Positions 1 to 12,030 of a stretch of DNA of 64,000 nucleotides are shown here, in pieces. Below the pieces are notes generated by a model. It had not been told where the DNA came from, did no database searches, and saw only the letters and a program-made list of their open reading frames with translations. Where the stretch lies: positions 6,519,565-6,583,564 of the forward strand of contig CM057841.1 of assembly GCA_030068075.1 (NCBI GenBank), written 5' to 3'. How positions within the stretch are numbered: position 1 is the first letter of the stretch; each line of letters begins with the position of its first letter. Both the position numbers and the translations under genes were made by a program. The DNA comes from Paguma larvata (taxonomy: Eukaryota > Chordata > Mammalia > Carnivora > Viverridae).

Positions 1-403
1 ATCACCCTGGGGCTGGGTAGGGCTTTGCCTGGAAAGCTAGCCCTATGGGAGCTGTCCGTGGTGCTGAAAAGTCCTAGTGCTGAGCTGTCCAAAATGGTAG
101 CTAATAGCAACATGTAGACATTAAAATCTGAATCAGTTAGACTTCAAATTACACATCCAGTTTCTAAGTCACACCACCTCTGTTTTTTACTGTTATGAGC
201 CACATGGGGCAGATGGCTGCTGAATTGGACAGCACAGCTCCAGAATATTTCCATCCTCAGAAATTTCTAGAGCTTGGTCTGCATAGTGGCTACACAGGTG
301 TGTGCATTGGTCAAAACTCATTGAAAAAAACAAACAAACAAACAAAAAACAAAAAACTCATTGAGCTGAGCATTCATACCTCTATTAAAAGTATATATGT
401 TTT

Positions 404-608
404 GGGGCACCTGGGTGGCTCAGTCAGTTAAGCATCTGACTTCGGCTCAGGTCATGATCTCGCGGTTTGTGAGTTTGAGCCCCGCATCAGGCCTCTGTGC
501 TGACAGCTCAGAGCCTGGAGCCTGCTTTGGATTCTGTGTCTTCCTCTCTCTGCTCCTCCCCAATTCGTGCTCTGTCTCTGTCTCTCAAAAAAATAAACAT
601 TAAAAAAA
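404..608 (+). mobile_element. Carnivore tRNA-Lys SINE (felid type), full length
   Basis: The element begins with the tRNA-related head (GGGGCACCTGGGTGGCTCAG), continues through the body ending in a CT-rich stretch, and finishes in an A-rich tail. Imperfect target-site duplications (AGTATATATG-like) flank it on both sides. This family is characteristic of carnivores, and this body type of cats. Confidence 0.92.
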
Positions 609-1462
609 TAGTATATATTTTTTGAGAGCACAGACTCAAGTCTGACTGCCTGAGTTCAGATCTTCACTTGCTTTGCACTTTTGATTTAATCTATCTGTGG
701 CCCCCTTTCCCCAACCTGTAAAGAGGGTAATGATAGTACCTCTTTTACCTCATGTTAGGGAACTTGGCCAGCATTGCACGGTAAGCTCTTGAGAAGTTTG
801 CAGCCTGGGGGTGGCATGGAGCCGTGGCTGCCCATAGGGATTCAGCCTAGGCTCATGGGTAGTTCCTGTTTTAGAGGCAAGAGTCTGAGGTCCAGCTTCC
901 AAGCCACTTTCTGTGGAGCCCTGAGCTCAGTGACCCCCTGCCCAGCCTGGGAGCCAGGACATGATGGAGGGTGTAAAGGTGGTGTGGCTTCTGGCAGCAG
1001 GGACACCATGAGGTGTTCCTGTTATATTTCACAAAGGCTCTCTGAGACTTAATGCCATCCATCCTCCTGTCCTTTTTGTACCCAGGAAGAAATAGGCTCA
1101 GAGCAGGGATGTGACCAGTTAGTGGCACATGGTGCAACTGCAGCTCCTAGGCTTCCTACTCTAAGTATTTATCATCCTCTGGAGCACCATGGGTCCATGG
1201 CAGCTGTATAGACCCTTCACCAGAGCCCAGGTGGGCTACCACATCCCCAGACTAATTCTGGGGGATGTGTGTCCATGTGGATACAGACTTCTCCACAGGA
1301 CTCATTATCTTGGCTGGTCACGGGTGGGGACATGTGGAGATGCTTCCCCACAGAAGCTCAATTCAAGCAAGCATCTTCCCCCTTGATGCCTCAGTTTCCT
1401 TCATGTAAAACGGGTCTGGTAGTGTTGATCCTAACCATCACTCTCAGGAATGGAGTGAGGAT
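609..1462. other. Intergenic, no gene recognised
   Basis: Around 680-760 there is a short stretch resembling a MIR. No convincing exon, conserved protein or RNA gene is visible; the short open frames here lack family motifs. Confidence 0.5.
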
Positions 1463-1463
1463 C

Positions 1464-1703
1464 AAGAGAGCTGATGTAGGGGCACCTGGGTGGCTCAGTC
1501 GGCTGAGCATCGGCTTCGGCTCAGGTCATGATCTCACAGTTCGTGGGTTCAAGCCCTGCGTCGAGCTCTGTACTGACAGTTCAGAGCTTGGAGCTTGCTT
1601 CGGATTCTGTGTCTCCTTCTCTCTCTATCCCTCCCCTGCTTGTGCTCCGTCTCTCTCTCTCTCTCTGAAAAATAAATAAACATTAACAAAGAGAGCTGAT
1701 GTA
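1464..1703 (+). mobile_element. Carnivore SINE with perfect 15-bp target-site duplications
   Basis: The SINE body spans about 1479-1688 and is flanked by AAGAGAGCTGATGTA at 1464-1478 and again at 1689-1703. The perfect duplications indicate a relatively young L1-mediated insertion. Confidence 0.95.
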
Positions 1704-2723
1704 AGGTGCCCACAGCATGCCTGCCATATCTTGGGGGCTCTGGTTCTGCCAAGCCCTAGAGGGCAAGAAGGAGCAACAATTGTGGGAGGGTCTAGACTGG
1801 GAGGGTCTGGACTGGGAGGCCCAAGACCCCTGGGAGAGAGGCTAGTGGCCCAAGAGGGGAGGGATTTGAGGTGAGGGGACTTTGGGGCTTGGGTCTCTGG
1901 GGTCTGGGGCAGATCTGGTCTCTCTCATATCCCCTGTCCTCCCCCAGCTCTTCCTTCTCAGGGAAGTGTCGAGGAGGACAAGCCCAAGGCCCAAGATGCT
2001 GCATTCCCAGCAGATGCCTTCCACGTGAGTTTCCCAAAATGCCAGCAGTCCCAGCAGGCCACTCCTTTCTTTCCTTGCTTCTGTGATACTTCTACCCCTT
2101 TGCATAGGACTGGAGCCGCAACCCCCAAGGAGCATGAGTTCTGGGGCAGGGCGCCTCCCTCTGCCCTGGCCATTCCTTGTCTTCCTTCTCTTCACTCCAG
2201 GGTGGCACTTAGTGACCCTGTCAATCTAGGGCCCCTTGGAGGAAATCCCATGCCTGGGCAGATCTGGGACACAGGCTCTTTATGGTCACACTGTTTATCC
2301 AGGATCCGGGAAAGGGACAGAGCAGAGCCTGGCATGTACAGACACCTGGAAGATGTTAACGTGCAAATGAGCAAATGGTAGCAAATTGTAGTGTCTAGAC
2401 TGGTGGTTGGGAGTTGGGGGTGGTAAGTAGTTACTCTGAAATTGCTGCCCCCTGACAGGCCCTTTTTTCATGGGGTCCCCAAGAAGACAGCCACACGCAC
2501 AGGCAGAGGGATTACTGCCACAGCCTGAGGGTGCCGCTGTGGGCCAGTAAAGCCCAAGTTGGAAACACTTAATGGCCTCAGAGCACATGCGGCTGGTATT
2601 AGATGCCATCCCATCCTTCAAGCCTCCCCTGCCCAACCTTAAAGGGGATGCAGACCACGCAGGTGTGAGATGGCTTTCTGGGGGGCAGGTAAGGGCCATC
2701 CTGCTGTCCCTCTGGTGGCCACA

Positions 2724-2938
2724 AAGCTTATTTATTTATCTTGAGAGAGAGTGTGTGTGTGAGGAGGGGAAGGGCAGAGAGAGAGGTGGGGGGGTGGAGA
2801 GAATACCAAGCAGGCACTGCACTATCAGCTCGGAGCCCAACGCGGGGCTCAAATCCATGAACTGCGGATCATGACCTGAACCAAAACCAAGAGTCGGATG
2901 CTCAACCAAGAGTCGGACTGAGTCACCCAGGCACCCCA
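2724..2938 (-). mobile_element. Carnivore SINE, reverse orientation
   Basis: The T-rich tail complement lies at the left, followed by the GA-rich complement of the CT tract, and the complement of the SINE head (CACCCAGGCACCCC) closes the element at 2938. Confidence 0.9.
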
Positions 2939-2944
2939 AATCAC

Positions 2945-3310
2945 TGTGATTTAATCTGTTCAGACTCCTGTAACAAAATACCATGAACTGTATGGCTTAA
3001 TTGACAAAGTTCTCACAGTTTTGGAGGCTAGAAGTCCAAGACAAGGGTGCCAGCAGGCCTGGGTTCTGGTGAGAGATCTCTTCTGGGCTTGCAGACAAGC
3101 TGCCTTCTCTCTGTCCTCACGCACTGGGGAAAAGCAACGTGAGAACATGCACACTTAGGTTTTTCCCTCTTCTTATGAGGGCACCAGTCCTGTCATGGGT
3201 CCCCATCCTCATAACCTCATCTAAACCTAATCCCTGCCAAAGACCCCACTTCCTAATGCCTTCGTACTGGGAGGTAAAGCTTTAACAGAGAAGACATAAC
3301 TATTCAGGAA
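2945..3310. repeat. Old mammalian interspersed repeat (MaLR/MST-like LTR, tentative)
   Basis: The text 'CTCCTGTAACAAAATACCATGAACTG ... TTCTCACAGTTTTGGAGGCTAGAAGTCC' in shortened form matches the familiar consensus of a widespread old mammalian repeat, running through 'CCACTTCCTAATGCC' near 3250. I assign the family only tentatively from memory. Confidence 0.55.
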
Positions 3311-3427
3311 TGACCATGGTACCCAGTGACAAGGTGATAATAGTGTCACTCACAGCATGAGCCACACCCCTCCCCCCACGACCGTAGGATGTTTCCCAGA
3401 ACATTCACATCCTGCTGTTCCCCACAG

Positions 3428-3996
3428 GTCTAGCCCTGGCCACACGGGACCCATGGCTGAGCCAATGCATGTGGGATATTCAGAAGCCAGTGACATTTAA
3501 GGACATGGCTGTGAGCTTCACGTGGGAGGAATGGGAGGTGCTGGGCCCCAGAGGATCCTGTACCAGGACATGATGCTGAGGAACTACAGCAACAGGTGTC
3601 CCTGGGTGAGGTTTCCCGGTCGCCTCTTCATCCATGTCACATGTCTGTTTCCATGTGTGTTCACATATACATGGACTTATTTATCCCCTGCCATGTCCCC
3701 AGTAACCCACACCCAGATAGGTCCTTGCTCTGAGCTGTGTCCCCCAGTTGGGTCCCTTCAGTGCAGAGTGGACATCCCATCCTACACATCAGGGAGAGAC
3801 TTCTACTGTGCCTGAGGCACACACACTGCATTACGCGGCCTGTGGGGCCTGTCTGGCTTGTGACAATGGCATCAACATTTCCCTTCTATTTTGTAACTAT
3901 GGGCAGGACCCCCCAACTGCAAACCAGATGTGAGCTCCAAGCTGGAGCAGTGGGAAGACCTCTGGACTGAGGAGAGAGATGTCCTGAGAGATCCAG
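3428..3996 (+). pseudogene. KRAB-A and KRAB-B exons of a zinc-finger gene, frameshifted
   Basis: Two spliced exons are visible. The first (about 3428-3605, AG before and GTGAGG after) encodes a KRAB A box: PVTFKDMAVSFTWEEW, then after a break RILYQDMMLRNYSN. The reading frame shifts between GP and RI (near 3546-3552), because one base is missing from a continuous frame, or four relative to a typical A box. The second exon (3907-3996, AG before and GTGAGT after) encodes a KRAB B box, KPDVSSKLEQWEDLW. KRAB boxes recruit the co-repressor TRIM28 in C2H2 zinc-finger repressors. No zinc-finger exon follows before ZSCAN22, so this looks like an orphaned or decayed gene. An upstream in-frame reading continues to the acceptor at 3427. 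A 63-bp exon-like stretch at 1962-2024 could be its 5' exon but the phase does not fit. I could not tell which family member it descends from. A sequencing error in the A box cannot be excluded, but the missing fingers argue for decay. Confidence 0.75.
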
Positions 3997-4594
3997 GTGA
4001 GTGAAGTAAAGGTCTATAAGGTCAGGTTTTTTATTCATTTCTCTCCCTAGCTTTGAGGTAAAATCCACAGATAAAAAAACGTATATATTTAAAGTGTACA
4101 ATGTGATGTTTTGACATACATTGTGAAATGATTACCACAATCCAACTAATAGATAATATCCATCTCCTCACATAGTTGTAATGTTTTTTCTGTGGTGGGA
4201 ATGCTTACAGTCAACTCTCTTAGCAAATTTCTGGTATACAATACAGTGTTATAACTTTACAGTCACCATGCTTCAGATCAGTTTATTTCTCCTCCTAGGG
4301 CAAGGAGGTGCAGTGTACATCCAACAGAAAAGAGCTAGTAGGTGCAGGAGCCTGAAAACAAACCCGACAGTCATTTAGTGGTCACTTTGGTCACTTCCCC
4401 CAGCATCTGACAGTCATTAATCTGTCTTCTGTCTCTATAATTTGCCTCTTCTGAACTTTTCATATAAGTGAAGTTTATATAAATAAATTCATATAAATAC
4501 AGATAAATTCATTTATTTTTCACATAGGTACATATGCTACTATATGTGGCTTTTCTGTATCTGGCTTTTAACCCTTAAGAATAGTTCTCTATGA

Positions 4595-4703
4595 GGGGCG
4601 CCTTGGTAGCTCAGTCAATTAAGCGTCCAACTTCAGCTCAGGTCATGACCTCACAGCTGTGGTGAGTTCAAGCCCCATGTGAGGCTCTGTGCTGATAGCA
4701 CGT
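4595..4703 (+). mobile_element. Truncated carnivore SINE
   Basis: Only the tRNA-like head and part of the body are present (GGGGCGCCTTGGTAGCTCAG through GTGCTGATAGCA). The 3' half and A-tail are missing. Confidence 0.85.
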
Positions 4704-6130
4704 GGCAAAGACCTTCTGTCTGTTCTTGGTGTGTTATTCTTCATCCAGCAGGGGGCCCGGTGAGTGTCAGGAACTCAGGGCCAGTGCAGAGCAGCCCCCT
4801 TGCACAACATATACACTTCTCGCTGCAGGGTCACCGGATTGGGTGAGAAAACAGAGTGAGCCTTCAAAGGGAACAATAGCCCCTCCCATTCTCCATGCTC
4901 CGGGTTCCACAGATGTCCACCAGGTAGTAGGAGAGATCCACAGGCATGGACAGTCTTCTCACTAGGCCTGGAACAGAGCTCATTTTGGTTTTTGCTGAGG
5001 GAAAAATGAAATTAAGAAAAAAAACTTAAAAGATGATTTTTCAGTTATTCGTGCCTTGTATTAAATCAGGCCATATGATTTTGGGTCATATGGTTTGGTT
5101 TGGGGTTGTTTTGTTATTTTGGTTTTTGTTTTTTTGGTTTGATTTTGTTCCTCTGCCAAAATGTAAGGTTTATAATGCTGAAATGTTGTGGTGTGTTACA
5201 AAGCCCTGCCCTTTAAAAAGACTTTGGGTGTCATTCATCAGCTTCAGCGCAAGGAGTTCATTAAAATCAGTCGAGACAGCGACATTTGTGTAAGACTTTA
5301 ACACTTCATAAGCACTTTGCATACATCATTCCATTTCATTTTCTCAGCAGCCATGGGGTGCAGATATTGTTATCCCCACCTCATAGAAAAGAAGCTGAGA
5401 TTTTGAGAAGTTAAACCACTTGCCTGAGGCCACCAGCTAGAAGCCACTCATTTTTCAGGGTGAAAATACTGGAGTTAGCACATAGAGACCGAGTGGCCAC
5501 AGTACCCCCATCCCTTTTGGCATATGCCAGGGGTATTTACTGTAAGGAGGCAGCTCTAGTATTTAACATTCCCTCGAGAATGTGAGATGGCGGGGTGACT
5601 GGGTCGCGACTGAAGAAGCAGGTCGAGCCATCTGGCTGACTTGAGGCAAAGGCAAAAGTAGGAGCTGGGCAGTCATTGCTCAGTCCAGACGTTGGTCATG
5701 TGCCTCCTGGAGCCATGCCTTTGTTCCAGCACAGGTGTGGTCTTTCACTTCTCCGCACGCTTCACTTGGGTTCTGTGTGGCCATCAGGGTGCAGTCTGGC
5801 CTTGAAGCCCCAGCGCTCAACCGCCATAGCCCATCTTCCCCGGTTCATTTCCAGCCATCCCACAGACAGCCTGTGTTGTCCAATCCCAGCTTGTTTTGGT
5901 CTCCTGTCCTTGGTATTAGCTCCAGGGCACCTCCTCACTGGCTGAATCAGAAGCAGCCTATCTTCCCTTCGTGCCCCCCCGTGGCAGCACGGACATCGTG
6001 TTGTCATTGTCTTTGTCCTCATTCAGAGCCCACCCTGGACTCAGAGCCCCTTTAGCATACACTCCTGTCTCAGATGCCTCTGTAGACCCATCCCCTGGCA
6101 CATGGTAGGGCCCAAATCCACAGGGAATGA
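4704..6130. other. Intergenic; MIR at about 5290-5440, otherwise nothing recognised
   Basis: The text from 5330 (CATTTCATTTTCTCAGCAGCC) through about 5440 (CACTTGCCTGAGGCCACCAG) matches the MIR core and tail in plus orientation. The remainder holds no supported gene. Confidence 0.5.
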
Positions 6131-6665
6131 GTGAACCAGTGAGACACAAACACAAAATGACTGCAAGGGAGTCCCCAAGACCACCTGCAAGTTCAATGAC
6201 TCACGAGGACTCCTAGAACTCAGAAAAGGTTGAAATACTGTTTTCATAGTGAAAAGGATACAGATTATAATTACAAAGGTAGAAAATACACAAACTGGAA
6301 TTCAGGAGACACCAGGTACAAGCTTCCATTTGTCCTGTCCCAGTGCAGTCACGCAGACTGCTCCGTACAAGTGACAATACACATGGAGTACTGCAGCTGG
6401 GGAAGGATACCCAAGCCTGCTGATATTTACTGCGGGTGACCATATAGATGCAGAATGCCTGCATGACTGACCTTAGTTACTGAGCCTCCAGCTGTCTCAG
6501 AGATCATCCTGGTACAGTGTGACTCAAAGTCCCCATCATAAATCACAGACCTAGCCTAACACCCCCAGTAAGGAAAGACTCTTATCAGGCAGGATATTCC
6601 AAGGGCTTAGAGGTTCTCTAAGGACCAACCCATTCTTTGTAATGTGCAGTTTGGACACCCCAGAT
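6131..6665. repeat. Probable old LTR-like interspersed repeat
   Basis: The segment resembles a dispersed mammalian LTR-like repeat ('TTCAGGAGACACCAGGTACA', 'CCCAGTGCAGTCACGCAG', 'TTACTGAGCCTCCAGCTG'). The family is not named because I cannot confirm it. No coding content is visible. Confidence 0.35.
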
Positions 6666-8515
6666 CTGCTCAGTTCTACTCTGCTGCACAATGACCCAGC
6701 ACAGCTGGTGACCAATGACGCCTCCTTAGCCGGCCAAGCGCCACAGCTTCTACCACAGCGCATGAGAGAAGAGGTGTCAGACTAGAGGCAGTGTCAGTCA
6801 GAATGCTCAGGAGTCTCCCAGGAGAAGAGGCACTTGGTTTTGTAGGAGCAAGACTGTTTCAGGGGGTGCACCTTCAGGAGAGCATCCCACATGAGGCCCA
6901 GGGACCAGGCAGAGAGGCAGGAAGACCTGAGCAGCTTGTAAGCCTCTGAGGTACCACATGGCATGGACAGGGCAGGCTTGCTGTAGGCCACCCACTCAGC
7001 CTCTGTAAAAGCGGGGACCATGTCTTGGCAGCAAGGTGGAGGGATGAGAAGGGATGTGACAGTGCCAGTCCTCAGCATAGTTTGCTTCCTTCCCCCGGGG
7101 TGGTCAGGCATAACCAGCTAAAACCAGTTCCATGGGTTTGAAGCCCAGCACTCCCCAAACAAGCTCTGGGTCTTCACTCTCTGCCTCTCTCCCTCATGTT
7201 CCTTGTCTGTAAAAGGGGGATGGTGACCCCCAGCCTGCAAGGATTTAACTTGTTAACTGGTAAAGAAAGAGTTTGTCCGGTGTGAGTGTTGTTCCACCAG
7301 GAAGAAGTCTCCCCCTGGGGCAGGTGAGTGATGGTCACAGATCAGCTGCGGTCGGGTGATGAGAAAGAAGTGCAACCAACAACGAGCACGAATGGCCCTG
7401 TAGGAGCTTGGCTGGCCAGGGGGCGAGGGCAGCAGTTGAGGGGCCTGGGCTTTCGCATGGGAAAGACTGAGCTTTGCTGGCATCCAATGACCAGGGCAGA
7501 GGCTGACGAACCAGCACCACACAGGAGCAGGGACGATTCATTCTTCCATTCATATTTATTCAGGCCAGGTGGTCTTCAGGTTCTTTGTCTGTTACTATTG
7601 ATTGCTCACTCGTGTGTGTGTCTCATATCAAACATCTACGTGCAAAGAGCTGTCCAGATGCTGTGTGGAGGGCTGGGAGCTGTGGGCACTGGGGCACTGG
7701 CTGCAGGAGGCAGAGGCTGGGCATCTGGGCAGACGGTCCTGGGCAGGAGGCAAGGGAGAATCCATGGGGCCTCAGGGCTCTCAGTTCACTCCTTGAGGTG
7801 GCCCCTGGTGGGGTGTGCATCTGCACTTGAACACACCCTCACACGACATTGCACACTTGCACACTGACAAAGATTCTCTCCATGACCAAACTTCAGTCAG
7901 GCTCTTCTGAAGACAGTTTGATGAGGCCTCAAATCTTGAGCTCCTTCCTGAGTCCTTCCTTATAGTCCAGTTCCGGGAAAAGTTTTTCTAAGTCAATTTA
8001 GGGAGAATCTCCCACCTTCCAAATAAGATCATTCTCACTGTCTACTCAGGTTCCTCCCCCTTCCTCCCTTCTCCACCCTGTGATGTCTGATCCTCCTGGC
8101 CTGCCTTCAGCAAGAATCCTGTTAGATGTCCCCTTACCCCTGAGGTTTTCTCTTAGTAACTGTTTATCTGCTGATCCCCACCCTGCTTCCTGACTATTAA
8201 TCCCCACTTGTCCTCACGGGATTCAGAATTGAGCCCAGTTCTATAACTGAGGTTTATTTCCCCCTACTGCAATAGTTTTTCTTAATGAAATCTGTTTTTA
8301 CTACTTTAACTACTGCTATGAATAACTTTAACAACACACACACACTGACACACACTCATTTGCACATTTCCACACACATTCCCCACGGTTGCTGCATGAC
8401 CCTGGATGCCAAGGCAGTTACCCAGCAGAGGGAGCACCTGGGACTCTCCTCCTGGAACCCTGAGAGTGAGATTCGGCTAACATGCACAGTGGTGGCATAT
8501 GCCCTACCTCGGGCA
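6666..8515. other. Intergenic, no gene recognised
   Basis: Several open frames of 60-180 codons occur on both strands, but they show no domain motif, splice-consistent structure or codon pattern. A CA-rich microsatellite lies at about 8332-8352. Confidence 0.45.
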
Positions 8516-8518
8516 TAT

Positions 8519-8606
8519 GCCCTACGCAGGGCTCGAACTCACAGACCGTGAGATCATGACCTGAGCCGAAGTCGGCCGCTTAACCAACTGAGCCACCCAG
8601 GCGCCC
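8519..8606 (-). mobile_element. Truncated carnivore SINE head, reverse
   Basis: Only the tRNA-like half is present, ending with the head complement (CCACCCAGGCGCCCC) at 8606. The left end abuts a short repeated GGGCATATGCCCTAC-like motif at about 8496-8525. Confidence 0.85.
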
Positions 8607-8769
8607 CTTTTTTTTCTTTTTAATATTTATTATTTTTGAAAGAGAGAGCACAAGCAGGGTAGAGGCAAAGAGAGGGGGACAGAGGATCCAAAACGGGCTC
8701 CAAGCTGAGAGCAGCAGCCCGATGAGGGGCTTGCTTTCACAAACTGCGAGATCATGACCTGAGCCGATG
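8607..8769 (-). mobile_element. Second carnivore SINE, reverse, lacking its head
   Basis: The complement of the A-tail and CT tract and most of the body are present. The copy stops at 'CATGACCTGAGCCGATG' before the head, and joins directly to L1-like sequence. Confidence 0.8.
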
Positions 8770-9545
8770 TTCGTTCAGGTACTTTCTATGGCTGAATAAT
8801 ATTCCATTGTAGGAATAGATCCCTTTTTGTTTAGCCATTCACTGGTTGATGGACATTTGGCTTATTTTCACTTTTTGGCTATGATGAACAATGCTGCTAT
8901 GAACTTTTTGTGTGGGCACATGTTTTCAGTTCTCTTAGAATTCATGGGTCATAAGGTAATTCTATGTTTGACTTTTTTTGGAAAGGCTAAATTGTTTTCC
9001 ACAAAGGCTGCATCACTTTTCATTCCTACCAGCAATAGATGAGGGTTCCAATTTTTCACATTTCTTGCCAACACTTGTTGCTACCTGCCTTTCTGATCAC
9101 AGCCAGTGGGTGTGAAGTAGCACCACAGTGTGGTTTTACTTTGCATTTCCCTGATGACAAAGGATGTTGAGCATCCATTCATATGCTTATTGGGCATTTG
9201 ATTTCTTTGGAGAAATGTCTACTAAGTCTTTGTCCATTCTTTTTTTTTTTTTAATGTTTATTTGTTTGTTTATTTATTGAGAGAAAGAGAGAGACAGAGA
9301 GAGAGAACAAGGAGGGGAGTGTCAGAGAGACAAAGGGAGAGAGAATTCCAAGCAGGCTCTGCACCATCAGCACAGAGCCCCACACAGGGCTCATGAGATC
9401 ATGACCTGAGCTGAAATCAAGAGTCAGACCCTTAACCACAGAGTCACCTACACACCCCAGTCTTTGGTCATTCTTAAAATTTTTGTTGTTGTTGTTGTTG
9501 AGTTATAAGAACTCTTGATATATTCTGGATACAAGTTGTGTTAAC
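8770..9545 (-). mobile_element. L1 ORF2 3'-end fragment, interrupted by a SINE
   Basis: On the minus strand this encodes the remnant of the L1 ORF2 C-terminus (complement of the widely seen 'ATGGCTGAATAATATTCCAT' text near 8789). The element is split by the SINE at 9241-9459. The insertion duplicated 'AGTCTTTGTCCATTCT', seen on both sides with one mismatch. The reading frame is decayed. Confidence 0.8.
9241..9459 (-). mobile_element. Carnivore SINE inserted in L1
   Basis: Full SINE in reverse orientation, from a poly-T run at 9241 to the degenerate head complement (GAGTCACCTACACACCCC). Near-perfect 16-bp target-site duplications lie in the L1. Confidence 0.9.
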
Positions 9546-9954
9546 TGTGTGTCTGTGCATCTGTATGTCTGTGTGAGTCTAAGTGTGTGGCTATGTCTGA
9601 GCAGGCACACCTTTGCCAATCACCATGGACACAGGTAAGCAGAGGTGTCATGATCTGAGAAGAGTTGAGAGTTTCTTATCTCCAGATCTCCATGTTACAA
9701 AGTCAGGTTTATTATCTCCAGATGTTGGAGAAAGACATAGAGGACCAGAGAAGTGAAGTCATTTGCTTGAGCAGGAAAGAGAGGCAGAACTGGGAATTGA
9801 GATCAGCTGGGTCCCTCTCTGTAGCCTATACTTCCCTATCGCAGCGTCCTGCTTCCTGATGCTTCCACCTGCCAGTGGTTCTCAGCCTTGCTTACACATT
9901 TGAATTTCCTGGGTAAAAATCTGGATGCCCAGGCCAAACCCGAGACCAATGAAA

Positions 9955-10393
9955 TTCAGATCTGTGCTAGACAGAATAATGTGTCCACTCCCCCTCAAAG
10001 ATGCCCACACCCTAGTCCCCAGAACCTATGAATATGGTATTTTACATGGCAAAAGAGAATCTGCAGATAGGGAAGAGTATGCTTGGTCACCAGGTGGATC
10101 CAGTGTCATCACAAGGGTTCTTATAAGTGAAAGAGAGAGGCAAAGAGGATCACAGAAGGAGATGAGAGGACAGTGAAGCAGACACGAAAATGAGGAATGT
10201 GAAAGAGGCAAGGAAACAGGCTTTCCCCTGGAAACTTCTAGAAAGAATGGGCCCTGTCACCATGGCAATTTTAGCCCAGTGAGACTCATTTTGGACCTAT
10301 GACCTCCAGAAAAGTAAGATAATAGATTTTTGTCATTATAAGTCACTATGTTTGTGGTAATTTGTTACAGCAGCAATAGGAAACCAATATAGC
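9955..10393. repeat. Old mammalian interspersed repeat (MaLR-like, tentative)
   Basis: The text 'AGACAGAATAATGTGTCCAC', 'GATGCCCACACCCTAGTCCC' and 'GGTAATTTGTTACAGCAGCA' matches a dispersed mammalian repeat also seen in this window at about 42105-42770 and 38365-38765. It holds no gene. Confidence 0.55.
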
Positions 10394-10978
10394 ATCTCTT
10401 GACACAAACTAGACCAGTTAAGCAGAGCCAACTGAACCAGGTGAAAAATAGGAATGATGGTTCATGAAAGAGATAAAATAGAAACCAGGAAAAATCTGGG
10501 CCTCTCTTCACTGGTAGGTGGATGGAGAGGCAAGTTCTGCTTGGAAGCAGGGAGGCATCAGTGATGTGAAGCTGGGCTGGGCAGAGAAGACATGGCTGGA
10601 AGCTGGAAAGCAGGAGCTTCCAGAGAATAAAGCCTTCAGCAATGCAGAAAGAGATAGTTGCAGCAGAGTTGGCAAACTGAATTAACTGACACTATCCAGA
10701 GAGTGCCTAGTGCACAAAAGGAGCCCAATGAAGACGTGGTTTATTGTTATGATTTTTAGGGGTGAGCATGTTGGGGCTGTTCCTTCAATAACAGAAGACA
10801 GGAAACCACACGAAGGTCAAGAAGACCCAAGGAGATGAAGGCGATCAGTGCCACCCACAGGCCAAAGCCCAGTTCAGTGCTTGACGGGTGACATGGGTTT
10901 TGGTTGAGAAAAGCAAAGGGTTCCTTGGGTTAGGACCCCTGTGGTGTGTCTACCAGTGGTCAGAAAATGCTAAGGGGC
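10394..10978. other. Intergenic, nothing recognised
   Basis: No repeat family or gene that I can name is visible in this stretch. Confidence 0.4.
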
Positions 10979-11208
10979 CATTTATACAAAATATCAGAGT
11001 AAGCAAATCCATGCAGGCAGAAAGCAGATTAATGGGTGTCAGAGGCTAGGAGCAGAGGGAATAGGGAACAACTGCTAATGAGCATAGGGGTTGTTTCTGG
11101 AGTGATGTAAGCCTTCTGGAATTAGAGAGCAGTGATGGTTGCTAAAAAGTGAACTGTATAGTTTAGAAGGGTGAACTTAAGGTATGTGAACTATAGCTCA
11201 ACAAAAGT
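10979..11208 (+). mobile_element. L1 3'-UTR fragment
   Basis: The text from 'AGATTAATGGGTGTCAGAGG' through 'GTATGTGAACTATAGCTCAA' matches the 3' end of older mammalian L1 elements. A similar 3' end is present near 36780-37020. Confidence 0.75.
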
Positions 11209-11423
11209 TATTTTTTTTAAGTTTATTTTTATTTATTTTGAGAGAAAGAGAGAGAGCAAGCAGTGGAGGAGGGGCAGAGAGAGAGGGAAAGAGAATCTCA
11301 AGCAGGCCCAGTACCATCAGTGCAGAGCCCAGTGTGGGACTTGAACTCAAAAACCGTGAGATCATGACCCGAACTGGAGTCAGGAGTCAGGACAATTAAC
11401 CGACAGAGCCACTCAGGCATCCC
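11209..11423 (-). mobile_element. Carnivore SINE, reverse
   Basis: Poly-T rich start, GA-rich tract, SINE body and degenerate head complement (CCACTCAGGCATCCC). It is inserted at the A-rich end of the preceding L1 fragment. Confidence 0.9.
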
Positions 11424-11808
11424 TTTAATTTTTAAAGGGGAAAGAATATGGAAAGAGGACCAGGTAAAGGGGCAAACCCTAGCAAAGGGGAGGGAAGCAA
11501 TGAGAGTCTATGAGGTGTACTGTAGGAGGAGGGAGATGAGACGCCTCAGGCCTTCAGGATGGTGGGAGGAGATGTGGGGTGTGGAGAGAGCCTGGCCACC
11601 AGGGCTATTCCCCAGTGTAGAGCTTATGGTGCTGGAGCAGGTGTGGACCCAACTGATAGCCTGGAGCCAAGCCCAGGCCAGCATAGCCAATCCTTAGACT
11701 CATGAGAGGAATACGTGCTTATTGCTGTCAGTCACTGAACTGTTGAAACTATTCATTACAGAGGAATAACTGGTTAATACAACTGCCAAGTTAAAACGAA
11801 CACTTCCT

Positions 11809-12030
11809 GGGGCGCCTAAGTGGCTCAGTCGGTTGAGTGTCCGACTTCGGCTCAGGTCATGATCTCACGGTTCGTGGGTTCAAGCCCTGCATCAGGCTCT
11901 GTGCTGAACACTTGCTCGGAGCCTGGAGCCTGCTTCAGATTCTGTGTCTCCTTCTCTCCCTGCTCCTCCTCCACTCGCACTGTGTCTCACTCTCTCTCAA
12001 AAATAAATAAATGCAAAAAAAAAAAACCAA
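11809..12030 (+). mobile_element. Carnivore SINE, full length
   Basis: Head GGGGCGCCTAAGTGGCTCAG, body and A-rich tail, with near-perfect target-site duplications (AAAACGAACACTTCCT on the left and AAAACAAATACTTCCT on the right). Confidence 0.92.

Noticed and set aside
1962..2024. 63-bp exon-like stretch with AG before and GTGAGT after, upstream of the KRAB exons
   Set aside because: Splice borders look good, but the frame from its ATGs does not join the KRAB frame. Mentioned only as a possibility.
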